A stretch of 6,651 bases of DNA from Leptospiraceae bacterium (GCA_025057195.1 JANWWX010000072.1:1-6651); one strand, 5' to 3'; shown: positions 1 through 6,651, counted from the first letter of the stretch. Notes: generated from the letters alone by a model not told the origin. Program-made: numbers and translations.

Positions 1-579
1 GGGCCGATTGTCATCGATGCAGGGGCAAAAGTTGCCGCGCTGAGCTTTGTGCGTGGCCCGGCCTATATTGGCCCTGGCACGGTGTTGGACCAATGCCGTT
101 TCTCACATAGCATTGCTGGCAGGCAGTGCCGGCTTGGTGGTGAAATCGCCAATTCGATCATCGGTGATTTCAGCAACAAACACCATGAAGGTTTTTTGGG
201 CCACTCGCTTGTCGGTGATTGGGTCAACCTGGGGGCACTCACCACGACCTCCGATCTCAAAAATAATTACGGCGAGGTGCGGCTCCAATTTGCTGGTGCT
301 ATTTATCCCACTGGCACAGTCAAATTTGGGGCGGTGATCGGCGACTATGCCAAAACCGCAATCGGCACGTTACTCAACACGGGCTCGATCATCGGCTTCG
401 GGGCAAACCTTTTCGGCGAAAGCCGTTGGGGTGGCCATGTACCCAACTTTGCCTGGGGTGGAAAAAGCCGCTACGAGCTCGAACACTTTTTGCGCGATGC
501 CGCGCGCATGATGCAGCGCCGCAACCAAAGGCTGTCGCCGGCCTTGGTAGAGGCGATCACACTACTTTATCGGCAGTAA
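1..579 (+). CDS. Alternate GlmU-type sugar nucleotidyltransferase/acetyltransferase, C-terminal part (5' truncated by window edge)
   Basis: The reading frame is open from the first base and ends in TAA at 577-579, giving 192 visible residues. These match the C-terminal left-handed beta-helix of the 'alternate bacterial GlmU' family (TIGR03991 type), which supplies UDP-N-acetylglucosamine for peptidoglycan and other envelope glycans in the cytoplasm. Visible support: degenerate hexapeptide repeats (PIVIDAGAKV, AYIGPGTVLD, SIIGDFSN); the family block HHEGFLGHSLVGDWVNLGA (codons 61-79) followed by TTTSDLKNNYGEV; and near the end PNFAWGG, then a charged alpha-helical tail typical of these proteins. 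The N-terminal nucleotidyltransferase domain, with its GXG and KP-type motifs, would lie left of the window and cannot be verified, so uridylyl transfer is inferred. carA follows after 39 bp on the same strand, consistent with co-transcription. Other sugar-phosphate nucleotidyltransferases with beta-helix tails are possible, but the NLGA/SDLKNNY block favours this family. Confidence 0.82.
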   Translation, partial: GPIVIDAGAKVAALSFVRGPAYIGPGTVLDQCRFSHSIAGRQCRLGGEIANSIIGDFSNKHHEGFLGHSLVGDWVNLGALTTTSDLKNNYGEVRLQFAGAIYPTGTVKFGAVIGDYAKTAIGTLLNTGSIIGFGANLFGESRWGGHVPNFAWGGKSRYELEHFLRDAARMMQRRNQRLSPALVEAITLLYRQ

Positions 580-618
580 CCCTGCTTTGCAGCCTGAATC
601 GGAACGCAAAAAAGCCCT

Positions 619-1770
619 GTGCAGAAAAACATAACACCTCCAAGGCCAGGACTTTTGGTCTTCGGCGACGGCACATTCTGGCGCGGCAACCTTTTTGGCA
701 CGACCAACAAGAATGCGGCGCTCGGTGAGGCGGTGTTCCAAACAGCGATGTCGGGCTACCAAGAGGTGCTCACTGACCCCAGCTACCGGGGGCAAATTGT
801 CTGTTTTACCTATCCCTCATTTGGCAATTATGGTACCAATCCCGAAGACATGGAGTCCGACCGGATCTGGCTTTCAGGAATTGTCGTGCGCGATCTGTGC
901 CCGCTTTTGAGTAACTACCGCGCCACAAAGCCAGTGGCGGATTTTTTGGCCGATTATGGTGTTTTAGGCATTAGCGGCATCGACACACGGGCCGTCGTGC
1001 GCCGCATCCGTGAAGGGGGAGCACAAAATGTGGGTATTTTTGCCGCGGATGGCACACCCATTGCGGAATTAGCTAAAAAAGTCGCTGACCATCCGCCGAT
1101 GGAAGGGTGCAATTTAGTCCACGATTTGGATCCCAGCGCCGCCAATGCCTTCGTCGCGCAGTACCTCGAGCAAAAAAAAATATCCCCTTCGCAACTCATC
1201 CCTATCGCTGTACTCGACTTTGGCATCAAGTATAACATCCTGCGTAGTCTGATTGCACAGGGTTTTTATCCACGTGTCTTTGCCGGTGACCAACCACTGA
1301 CCACGCAAAATTTCCACGCAGACGACTATGCTGGATTCTTTTTTAGCAATGGCCCTGGCGATCCTGCCGCGGTCAGCCACGGCCGTGCGAATGTGCGCGC
1401 GCTTTTGCAAACAGGGAAGCCCTGCTTGGGCATATGCCTTGGCCACCAACTCATTGCGCTTGCTTTGGGTGCCAAAACCTATAAACTGAAGTTCGGCCAC
1501 CATGGCGCCAACCAACCAGTCAAAGCGGACTACCGCCGGAACGTCATCATCACCTCACAAAACCATGGCTTTGCGGTCGATCAAGAGTCGCTGCGCCGTG
1601 TGGTGCCTGGTGCGCGCTTTGAAAGCAATGCCAACGACCAGAGCGCCGAAGGCTTCCGCATAGCCGACGAGCGGATGAAGGTACTGAGTGTGCAATACCA
1701 CCCGGAAGCAGCGCCTGGCCCACGCGACGCAGAAGTCATTTTCCGAGAATTCCGCAGCTTTTTTGCGTAG
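619..1770 (+). CDS. carA: Carbamoyl-phosphate synthase small (glutamine amidotransferase) subunit
   Basis: The 383-residue product is full length for CarA. It hydrolyses glutamine and passes ammonia to the large subunit CarB to make carbamoyl phosphate for pyrimidine and arginine synthesis in the cytoplasm. The N-terminal CPSase domain (about residues 11-140) shows GLLVFGDGT, SGYQEVLTDPSY (45-56), GNYGTN and ISGIDTRA. The class I amidotransferase domain (about 195-383) shows SNGPGDP (243-249), the nucleophile C273 in GICLGHQ, KFGHHGANQPVK and SQNHGFAVD. The rest of the triad, H361 and E363, lies in YHPEAAPGP. The start is GTG at 619: in-frame stops occur at 577-579 and 595-597, no ATG lies in between, and conserved sequence begins at residue 11. 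No clear Shine-Dalgarno precedes it; the upstream stretch is only A-rich. A run of nine A at 1172-1180 lies in the interdomain linker. No carB is visible in this window; CarA and CarB genes are often separated. Assignment is very secure. Confidence 0.97.
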   Translation: MQKNITPPRPGLLVFGDGTFWRGNLFGTTNKNAALGEAVFQTAMSGYQEVLTDPSYRGQIVCFTYPSFGNYGTNPEDMESDRIWLSGIVVRDLCPLLSNYRATKPVADFLADYGVLGISGIDTRAVVRRIREGGAQNVGIFAADGTPIAELAKKVADHPPMEGCNLVHDLDPSAANAFVAQYLEQKKISPSQLIPIAVLDFGIKYNILRSLIAQGFYPRVFAGDQPLTTQNFHADDYAGFFFSNGPGDPAAVSHGRANVRALLQTGKPCLGICLGHQLIALALGAKTYKLKFGHHGANQPVKADYRRNVIITSQNHGFAVDQESLRRVVPGARFESNANDQSAEGFRIADERMKVLSVQYHPEAAPGPRDAEVIFREFRSFFA

Positions 1771-1958
1771 ATAATTCGTGCTCCAGCCTGCTGCCTGGAC
1801 ATCCTTGCACATCCGACATAAAAAACAAGAGGTGCACCGACCAACGCACGGTATAGGCAGCGCCGGTCAAATGGAGAGCTGGCTGAATGGCGGCGGCTCG
1901 GCGGTGGGGTGCCAAGCAAGGAGGGCACGCAAGCTGCAGTGTTATGTTTTTGATTCAC

Positions 1959-2200
1959 TGGTGGCAACCGCACGATTAGGTGCCACTAACCACACAGTTA
2001 CCCGCACTCCTATTCCTCCCTTATGCACTCACGACAGGAGAAATCCATGTGTTAATGTCTTTCTACTGACCGCCGTAGGAAAGTGGAAAAACCGTCCTCT
2101 TCAACCATTGTTGTGTGGTTACATAGCCGGGCTTAGAGAAAATTGGTTGTCGGATTACCAAAATATGGTTGGCTTGCTTGCGGGGCCACCCGCTTAACCA
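1959..2200 (+). ncRNA. Candidate structured leader RNA or small RNA upstream of the membrane-protein gene
   Basis: Several stems can be read directly. GTGGCA 1961-1966 pairs with TGCCAC 1981-1986, extendable to 8 bp with one G-U. Adjoining it, TAACCACACA 1987-1996 pairs perfectly with TGTGTGGTTA 2112-2121, enclosing 115 nt. Inside, CTCCT 2007-2011 pairs with AGGAG 2036-2040, and TTTCTAC 2060-2066 pairs with GTAGGAA 2075-2081 around an 8-nt loop. Further 3' are TTGGT 2143-2147 with ACCAA 2157-2161, and TGGTT 2166-2170/AACCA 2196-2200 enclosing GCGGG 2180-2184/CCCGC 2189-2193. The last hairpin ends 3 nt before the ribosome binding site. I do not recognise a known class: cobalamin, TPP, SAM, glycine and GEMM consensus elements, RNase P, SRP, tmRNA and 6S landmarks were looked for by eye and not found. 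That it is an RNA element is inference from pairing alone; some stems will be chance. Confidence 0.25.
2023..2055 (+). other. Possible very short leader ORF with a Shine-Dalgarno-like site
   Basis: ATG 2047-2049 is followed by TGT and TAA (2053-2055). It is preceded by AGGAG (2036-2040) six bases upstream, a good ribosome binding site. The same frame opens earlier at ATG 2023, which would give the ten-residue peptide MHSRQEKSMC without a good site of its own. The stop overlaps another ATG (2055-2057, TAATG), starting a four-codon frame ending at 2069. The AGGAG can also pair with CTCCT at 2007-2011. This could be a regulatory mini-ORF in the leader or pure chance; nothing beyond spacing supports translation. 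Confidence 0.12.
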
Positions 2201-2203
2201 CTT

Positions 2204-2211
2204 AAAGGAGG
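2204..2211 (+). promoter_or_regulatory. Ribosome binding site of the membrane-protein gene
   Basis: AAAGGAGG is a near-perfect Shine-Dalgarno sequence, four bases (AAAT) before the ATG at 2216, and it fixes that start. Its GGAGGAA (2207-2213) is exactly complementary to TTCCTCC at 2013-2019 in the leader, so masking of the site by upstream RNA is conceivable (inference). Confidence 0.85.
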
Positions 2212-2215
2212 AAAT

Positions 2216-2812
2216 ATGAAAACACTCACTGTCGGTGACATTGTCAAAGAAGGAGTGGCAATTGGGCTCAAAAACGCCGGGGCGGTTATCGTCAACGGCT
2301 TGCTTTGGTTGCTAACCATCTGGATTCCCTATCTCAACGTGGGGACAACCATTGCCTTGACCAACCTTGCAGCCAAAATGGGAAAAGACGAGGGGCTTGA
2401 GATGACCGAGATTTTCAAGCCGCACTACCGCAAGTTCATGGGTGAGTACTTTTTAGTGCTGATGTTCACTTTTTTTGGCAGCTATATCGGGTTCTTTTTC
2501 TTGATCGTCCCTGGAATGGTGATGCAGATTGCCTGGGGGCTGGCTCCGCTTTTGGTGCTCGACAAGGGAATGGAGCCGATCGCTGCGATCAAAAAAAGTA
2601 ACGAACTCACTTACGGCCACAAGTGGACCATCTTTGGTGGCAATGTCGTTCTTTTCCTGCTTCTGGGGGTTGCCATTACAATTTTATCCACCATCGGCAA
2701 CTTTATCCACATGTATGTGGGATTGGCGTTCACGCTGATCGGTATGCTACTCTTTTTCCCAATCATGACAGGGGCAACAGCCTATATCTACAAAACCCTC
2801 ACGAGCAATTAA
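2216..2812 (+). CDS. Multi-pass inner-membrane protein of unknown function (YciC/DUF975-like pattern)
   Basis: The 198-residue product starts at an ATG with a perfect Shine-Dalgarno. It has no cleavable signal peptide. The N-terminus is amphipathic, and hydrophobic segments lie at about residues 20-52 (probably two short spans), 76-97, 98-115, 139-160 and 164-192. A polar loop at 53-75 carries KMGKDEG and KPHYRKF. The stretch IVPGMVMQIAWGLAPLLVLDKGM (97-119), then AIKKSNELTYGHKWTIFG (124-141), follows a pattern I associate with YciC/DUF975-type and related small integral membrane proteins: a Pro-Gly turn, a membrane span, a cytosolic 'xSxxLTxGHKW' helix, then another span. No catalytic or metal-binding motif is evident, so no biochemical role is proposed. 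The gene stands alone, behind a 445-bp gap and convergent with nrdJ, so context gives little help. That it is a real gene is well supported by length, ribosome binding site and hydrophobic periodicity; the family name is tentative. Confidence 0.85.
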   Translation: MKTLTVGDIVKEGVAIGLKNAGAVIVNGLLWLLTIWIPYLNVGTTIALTNLAAKMGKDEGLEMTEIFKPHYRKFMGEYFLVLMFTFFGSYIGFFFLIVPGMVMQIAWGLAPLLVLDKGMEPIAAIKKSNELTYGHKWTIFGGNVVLFLLLGVAITILSTIGNFIHMYVGLAFTLIGMLLFFPIMTGATAYIYKTLTSN

Positions 2813-2828
2813 ATTCGCTGAAACTTTG

Positions 2829-2858
2829 CCACAGGCTGCTTCTACGAGCAGCCTGTGG
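2829..2858. terminator. Strong shared hairpin between convergent genes, overlapping the nrdJ stop
   Basis: CCACAGGCTGCT (2829-2840) and AGCAGCCTGTGG (2847-2858) form a perfect 12-bp stem with a six-base loop, TCTACG. It begins 16 bases after the membrane-protein stop. It contains the last codons and the stop (complement of 2842-2844) of nrdJ, so it can act on both strands. Neither side has a proper T-run after the stem, so it is not a textbook intrinsic terminator. It may stop transcription with help from other factors, or protect both 3' ends. Confidence 0.6.
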
Positions 2859-5800
2859 TGGCACCACACGACTCGCACTTGAGGCAAGCGCCATTGCGCA
2901 CTAGCGTCAAGGCTCCGCATTCAGGGCAGGCGCTGCCTTCATAGCCCTTAAGCCGCGCCTCCTGCAGTTGGCTAGCTGTCATCCGCATGCGGTAACGCGA
3001 GCGCGCCCCAGCAGCCGTGGTGACCGCCTCTTCTGGTTCGCGGAAATCTTCGGCACCAGGGATTTCGTCGCGCGTGGTGGTTTGGTCAACAACCAGCGTT
3101 TCAGGCGAGACATGCGCCAAGTCGTTACGCCCCAAGTAGGTAATAGCCAATTCGCGGAAGATGAAGTCCATGACCGAGGTTGCCATCTTGATGCGGTCGT
3201 GGCCCTGCACAACACCGTTGGGTTCAAATTTGGTGAAGACGAAGGCTTCGACAAATTCCTCCAGCGGCACTCCATACTGCAGGCCCAAAGATACTGCAAT
3301 CGCAAAGCCGTTCATGAGCGAACGGAACGCCGCACCTTCTTTGTGCATGTCGAGGAAAATCTCACCTAAAGAACCGTCTTCGTATTCTCCGGTGCGTAAG
3401 TAGAGTTTGTGCCCGCCGATAATTGCCTTTTGCGTATAGCCCTGGCGGCGTGCTGGCAACCGGCGCCGCTCGGCCACGTGGCGGATGATGATCTTCTCCA
3501 CAATTTTTTCCGCAGCTTTCTGTGCTTTTTCCGCCGCCGGCGCAGTGGCCAATTCGGCGATCTCGGCAGAGTCGAGTTCGGCAAAAATATTTTCGCCCAC
3601 AGTCGAAAGGGGTTGTGAGAGTTTGGAGCCGTCGCGGTAGAGTGCGTTGGCCTTGAGCATGAGTTTCCACGAGGCGAGGTATGCCTGTTTGACATCCTCG
3701 ACTGTGGCTTCATAGGGCATGTTGATCGTCTTGGAAATCGCCCCGCTGATGAAGGGTTGCGCTGCCGCCATCACATTGAGATGGGCTTGGTACGGGATGA
3801 AGCGTTTGCCGCGCCGGCCACATTTGTTGGCGCAGTCAAAAACTGGTAGGTGTTCCTCTTTGAGATATGGTGCCCCCTCGATCATCATCGTGCCGCAGAT
3901 GGCTTCGTTGGCTGCCGCAATTTCTTCTGGTGTGAAGCCCAGATGCTGTAACAGGTTAAAGTCCGGCTGATCCAAGACATCGCGCGGGATTTGTAGCGTT
4001 CCAGTCAGGAACGCATCCCCCAACGTATAGCGGGTAAAGACATACTGGATGTCGAACGCTGCCGGCAGTGCTTCTTCAATCGTGTCGAGCACCTCGTCCG
4101 TGAAGCCGCGCTGTTGCAGGCTCTCGCGGTTGATGTACGGGGCAGAGCGGAGCGAGCCACTACCGACGATGTATTCGACAATGCGCGCAATCTGCTCTTG
4201 GCTATAGCCTAAATGCTTCAATGCCAATGGTACCGAGCGGTTGATGATTTTGAAATAGCCACCACCAGCAAGCTTCTTGAATTTGACCAACGCAAAATCG
4301 GGCTCAATGCCGGTGGTATCGCAGTCCATGACCAAACCGATGGTACCGGTTGGCGCAATGACGGTGGTCTGCGCATTGCGGTAGCCGTATTTTTCACCCA
4401 ACTCAAGCGCCTCGTCCCAGGCTCTCCGTGCGGCAGTGAGGAGGTATTCAGGACAGTATTTTGGATTGATCCCCATGGGGAAAATGCTCAACCCTTCGTA
4501 CTCACTTTCCGGAGCGTTATAAGCAGCACGGCGGTGGTTGCGGATCACACGCAGCATGTGTGCACGGTTTTTTTCAAAGCCAGGGAACGCTCCCAGCTCG
4601 CGCGCCATCTCCGCCGAAGTCTTGTACGCCACACCGGTGAGGATTGCCGTGATAGCACCGGTAATGGCGTTGGCCTGTGCAGAATTATATGGGATGCCAG
4701 AGACCATGAGCAGCGTGCCCAAATTGGCATAGCCCAAACCAAGTGTGCGGAAGCGGTACGAAAGTTCCGCAATGCGCTGGGATGGGAATTGTGCCATTAG
4801 CACTGAAATTTCTAATACAATCGTCCACAGCCGGATCGCATGCCGATAGCCGTCGAGGTCGAGGCGGTTTTTTTCAGCATCGTAAAATTGCATGAGGTTG
4901 AGCGACGCTAAGTTACAGGCGGTGTCATCGAGGAACATGTACTCGCTGCACGGATTGGAGGCATTGATGCGCCCATCCTCAGGGCAGGTATGCCATTCGT
5001 TGATAGTGGTGTCGAACTGCACCCCCGGGTCAGCACACGACCAGGCAGCAAAGGCCAACCGGTCGAAGAGTTCACGGGCTGGTAGCGTCTTTTGCACTTT
5101 ACCGTCGGTGCGGCGGATGAGCTCCCACATGCCGCCCTCCTCCACCGCCTTGAGGAATGCATTCGAAAGCCGCAGCGAGTTATTGGAGTTTTGCCCCGAC
5201 ACCGTCTGGTATGCTTTTGAGGTCCAGTCGGTATCGTATTCCTCAAACTCGATCGACGTAAATCCCTGGCGGGCAAGGTGTATGATGCGCTGGACATAGT
5301 TTTCTGGCACATACATGGCACGGGCTTTTTTGAGTGCCTGCGCTAGATTTTTGTTTTGCTTCGGATCCAAAAGCGACGGCTGTTTGGTGCAGCCTCTGAC
5401 GGCCTCAAAAATTTCCGTGATGGTGCGGCGGATCGCCTTGGAGCCGGCAACCAGGCTGGCTACCTTAGCCTCTTCGGTAACCTTCCAGTCAATGAACTGC
5501 TCGACATCGGGATGGTCGATGTCGAGGCACACCATCTTGGCCGCACGGCGGGTTGTACCCCCCGATTTGATCGCTCCCGCTGCGGTGTCGCCAATTTTCA
5601 GGAAGCTCATCAGCCCGGAGCTTTTGCCACCTCCCGAAAGCTTTTCGTTTTCCCCACGTAGTTTGGAGAAATTGCTGCCGGTGCCTGAGCCATATTTGAA
5701 AAGCCGTGCTTCGCGCACCCAGAGATCCATGATCCCGCCCGGATTGACCAAGTCGTCTTCGACCGACTGGATGAAGCAGGCATGCGGTTGTGGGTGTTCG

Positions 5801-6372
5801 TATGCAGAGCGCGACTTGGTGAGCTTCCCCGTTGCGGGATCAATGTAGTAGTGTCCTTGCGAGGGGCCGTCGATGCCATAGGCCCAGTGCAGGCCTGTGT
5901 TGAACCACTGCGGAGAATTGGGTGCTGCCATTTGGTGCATCAGCATGTAGCACAGTTCATCGTAGAAAGCGCGGGCATCCTCTTCGCTGTCAAAGTAATT
6001 GTATTTGTAGCCCCAGTAAGTCCACGCTCCAGCCATCCGGTGCATCACCTGCTTGGCTGAGGTCTCACGCGTGTAGCGCTCTTCTTTCGGAAAGCGCGCC
6101 AGCTGCTCCTCATCGGGTTCATGCCGCCACAGCCATTCCGGAATACCCTCCTCTGGGACGGGTTTGAGCGCCCGCGGCACGCCGGCCTTACGGAAATACT
6201 TCTGCGCCAGGATGTCGGTGGCAACGTTCGACCAAAAAGAAGGAACTTCGACGTCGTGGGCTTCAAAGGCGATTGAGCCATCGGTGTTGGTGATGCGCGA
6301 GGTGCGCTTTTCAAAGATGATGTCGTGGTAAATATCCTTGCCTTTTTGGGTGTAATAGCGTGCGATCTTCAT
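2842..6372 (-). CDS. nrdJ: Vitamin B12-dependent (class II) ribonucleotide reductase
   Basis: This complete 1176-residue class II ribonucleotide reductase uses adenosylcobalamin to generate the thiyl radical that reduces ribonucleotides to deoxyribonucleotides, with or without oxygen. Family blocks are continuous: [20 protein letters not shown] (43-62), [10 protein letters not shown] (152-161), then [19 protein letters not shown]. Next come the [13 protein letters not shown] segment, APTGTIGL (673-680, phosphate loop) and [15 protein letters not shown]. Catalytic residues by class I/II analogy are C199 (HACF) and C486 ([10 protein letters not shown]) as the redox pair, and C475 as radical cysteine with N473 and E477 in NPCSE. 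Near 843-860 the family [11 protein letters not shown] block is present. An Ala/Glu-rich linker (about 931-965) leads to the [15 protein letters not shown] domain, and the tail has C1149xxC1152, C1163xxC1166xxC1169 and C1175, suited to shuttling electrons to the active site. No N-terminal ATP-cone is apparent. The start has a perfect Shine-Dalgarno. The stop lies inside the shared hairpin. Assignment is very secure. Confidence 0.97.
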   Translation of the reverse strand: MKIARYYTQKGKDIYHDIIFEKRTSRITNTDGSIAFEAHDVEVPSFWSNVATDILAQKYFRKAGVPRALKPVPEEGIPEWLWRHEPDEEQLARFPKEERYTRETSAKQVMHRMAGAWTYWGYKYNYFDSEEDARAFYDELCYMLMHQMAAPNSPQWFNTGLHWAYGIDGPSQGHYYIDPATGKLTKSRSAYEHPQPHACFIQSVEDDLVNPGGIMDLWVREARLFKYGSGTGSNFSKLRGENEKLSGGGKSSGLMSFLKIGDTAAGAIKSGGTTRRAAKMVCLDIDHPDVEQFIDWKVTEEAKVASLVAGSKAIRRTITEIFEAVRGCTKQPSLLDPKQNKNLAQALKKARAMYVPENYVQRIIHLARQGFTSIEFEEYDTDWTSKAYQTVSGQNSNNSLRLSNAFLKAVEEGGMWELIRRTDGKVQKTLPARELFDRLAFAAWSCADPGVQFDTTINEWHTCPEDGRINASNPCSEYMFLDDTACNLASLNLMQFYDAEKNRLDLDGYRHAIRLWTIVLEISVLMAQFPSQRIAELSYRFRTLGLGYANLGTLLMVSGIPYNSAQANAITGAITAILTGVAYKTSAEMARELGAFPGFEKNRAHMLRVIRNHRRAAYNAPESEYEGLSIFPMGINPKYCPEYLLTAARRAWDEALELGEKYGYRNAQTTVIAPTGTIGLVMDCDTTGIEPDFALVKFKKLAGGGYFKIINRSVPLALKHLGYSQEQIARIVEYIVGSGSLRSAPYINRESLQQRGFTDEVLDTIEEALPAAFDIQYVFTRYTLGDAFLTGTLQIPRDVLDQPDFNLLQHLGFTPEEIAAANEAICGTMMIEGAPYLKEEHLPVFDCANKCGRRGKRFIPYQAHLNVMAAAQPFISGAISKTINMPYEATVEDVKQAYLASWKLMLKANALYRDGSKLSQPLSTVGENIFAELDSAEIAELATAPAAEKAQKAAEKIVEKIIIRHVAERRRLPARRQGYTQKAIIGGHKLYLRTGEYEDGSLGEIFLDMHKEGAAFRSLMNGFAIAVSLGLQYGVPLEEFVEAFVFTKFEPNGVVQGHDRIKMATSVMDFIFRELAITYLGRNDLAHVSPETLVVDQTTTRDEIPGAEDFREPEEAVTTAAGARSRYRMRMTASQLQEARLKGYEGSACPECGALTLVRNGACLKCESCGATTGCS

Positions 6373-6376
6373 GGTA

Positions 6377-6383
6377 CCTCCTT
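6377..6383 (-). promoter_or_regulatory. Ribosome binding site of nrdJ
   Basis: On the minus strand AAGGAGG precedes the ATG (6370-6372) by four bases (TACC). It is the same spacing as at the membrane-protein gene and decides the nrdJ start. Confidence 0.88.
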
Positions 6384-6431
6384 AAAAATATATAACCGCA
6401 GCCAGTGTCCTGCCGCAAAAGGTGGAGTGCC

Positions 6432-6458
6432 GTTTTATGTTATGTCACATTGTGTCAA
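6432..6458 (-). promoter_or_regulatory. Possible sigma-70-type promoter of nrdJ
   Basis: The minus strand carries a perfect -35 hexamer, TTGACA (6453-6458). The best -10 candidate is TAAAAC (6432-6437) with a short 15-bp spacer; no hexamer at 17 bp fits well. An odd palindrome, CACA-A-TGTG, overlaps the -35 (about 6446-6454) and could be an operator. Transcription from here would give a leader of roughly 55 bases ending in AAGGAGG. The -35 alone is convincing; the promoter as a whole is moderate to weak. Confidence 0.35.
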
Positions 6459-6474
6459 GAGGAAGTAAAAATTT

Positions 6475-6528
6475 TGGGGTATGTAACTACCCAGCGATTG
6501 GTAGTGCAAACCGTCTGGGCTCTCCCCA
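6475..6528 (-). terminator. Nested hairpin followed by a T-run, upstream of nrdJ
   Basis: Read on the minus strand, TGGGG (6524-6528) pairs with CCCCA (6475-6479). Inside, CCCAG (6515-6519) pairs with CTGGG (6490-6494), and CGGTT (6509-6513) with AATCG (6495-6499; one G-T), with a single bulged A and a 9-base loop. The structure is followed by AAA and then T5. It lies upstream of the TTGACA element, so it best fits the terminator of a minus-strand gene beyond the window. An attenuator for a longer nrdJ transcript is the alternative. The inner stem is credible; the function is inferred. Confidence 0.4.
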
Positions 6529-6651
6529 TCAGGAAAACTATAATTGCTATTTTCTACTGTTTTATGCCACTGGCTTGGCGGTGTTGGGTGGTTTGGAGGG
6601 TGAAAAAAGCAAAAATTCTGTGTAAATGTACCCGGCAGCGCCCCACATTTT
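6529..6651. other. Right-edge segment without an identifiable gene
   Basis: No gene can be supported. All three minus-strand frames are open at the window edge. One closes at TAA (complement of 6562-6564), giving a 29-residue tail ending in NTAKPVA, which would sit neatly before the hairpin at 6475-6528 as the C-terminus of an upstream gene. One closes at a TAG just beyond that, and the third runs to 6435. None has recognisable protein sequence, so the choice cannot be made from the window. Confidence 0.3.

Larger units (their letters stand above)
1771..2215. other. 445-bp intergenic gap between carA and the membrane-protein gene
   Basis: I see no gene here. An open frame at 1778-2197 is compositionally unlike the neighbours and matches no family I recognise. 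The first part (1771-1950) holds only weak stems, for example GTGCC (1909-1913) with GGCAC (1924-1928). A T5 run (1946-1950) follows about 17 nt later, too far for a standard terminator of carA. The second part (about 1959-2200) is rich in potential stems and is listed separately. No convincing sigma-70 promoter was found for the downstream gene; TTGTGT (2111-2116) with TAGAGA (2134-2139) at 17 bp spacing is the best and is weak. Confidence 0.6.

Noticed and set aside
1872..1900. Sequence resembling the 5' end of a serine tRNA (GGAGAGCTGGCTGAATGG)
   Set aside because: No matching acceptor 3' strand, no anticodon stem or TTC-containing T-arm follows at the right spacing.
1909..1950. Intrinsic terminator of carA (GTGCC/GGCAC stem and later T5)
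   Set aside because: The stem is only 5 bp and about 17 nt separates it from the T-run, so it does not fit an intrinsic terminator.
1778..2197. 139-codon plus-strand open frame in the carA/membrane-protein gap
   Set aside because: No ribosome binding site, no recognisable family and unordered composition rich in Arg, Cys and Trp. The sequence is better explained as non-coding leader.
4213..4800. 195-codon plus-strand frame antisense to nrdJ, and similar ones at 2968-3369 and 5315-5848
   Set aside because: They lie entirely opposite a strongly conserved nrdJ coding frame, have no Shine-Dalgarno and no family pattern. They are mirror artefacts of codon bias.
6422..6625. 67-codon plus-strand open frame right of nrdJ
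   Set aside because: GTG start without a ribosome binding site, overlapping the nrdJ promoter/hairpin region, with no recognisable protein pattern.
6384..6651. Cobalamin riboswitch before the B12-dependent nrdJ
   Set aside because: Biologically attractive, and a GCCACTG heptamer occurs, but it is on the plus strand (6566-6572). The B12 box and the conserved GGGAA/GGTG core are missing on the nrdJ strand.

Overview
The window looks like ordinary bacterial chromosome carrying core metabolic genes. No insertion sequence, phage, CRISPR or plasmid signature is visible. Overall composition is moderately GC-rich, and coding regions look richer in GC than the gaps. The taxon cannot be fixed from sequence alone. 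The first gene resembles the 'alternate GlmU' family known best from Bacteroidota, Chlorobi and neighbouring phyla. However, two genes carry perfect Shine-Dalgarno sequences, which most Bacteroidota lack, so a lineage related to but outside classical Bacteroidota is my best guess (inference).

Layout, left to right. Positions 1-579 (+) hold the C-terminal left-handed beta-helix half of an alternate GlmU-type UDP-GlcNAc biosynthesis protein, cut by the window edge. After 39 bp comes carA (619-1770, +, GTG start), the glutaminase subunit of carbamoyl-phosphate synthetase, with all expected catalytic residues. A 445-bp gap (1771-2215) contains no convincing gene. Its second half is dense in potential RNA stems and may be a structured leader for the next gene, a 198-residue multi-pass membrane protein of unassigned function (2216-2812, +). 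This gene faces the large gene nrdJ (2842-6372, -, 1176 residues), a complete vitamin B12-dependent class II ribonucleotide reductase. The two convergent genes share a strong 12-bp hairpin that contains the nrdJ stop codon in its loop. The right-hand gap (6373-6651) carries the nrdJ ribosome binding site, a possible promoter, and a nested hairpin followed by a T-run on the minus strand.

The three identifiable enzymes all touch nucleotide supply and use: CarA feeds pyrimidine (UTP) and arginine synthesis, the GlmU-like enzyme spends UTP to make UDP-GlcNAc for the envelope, and NrdJ makes deoxyribonucleotides. Only the first two are plausibly co-transcribed. I found no clear new defence or mobile system. 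The most interesting unexplained signals are the structured intergenic RNA candidate before the membrane protein and the hairpins flanking nrdJ.
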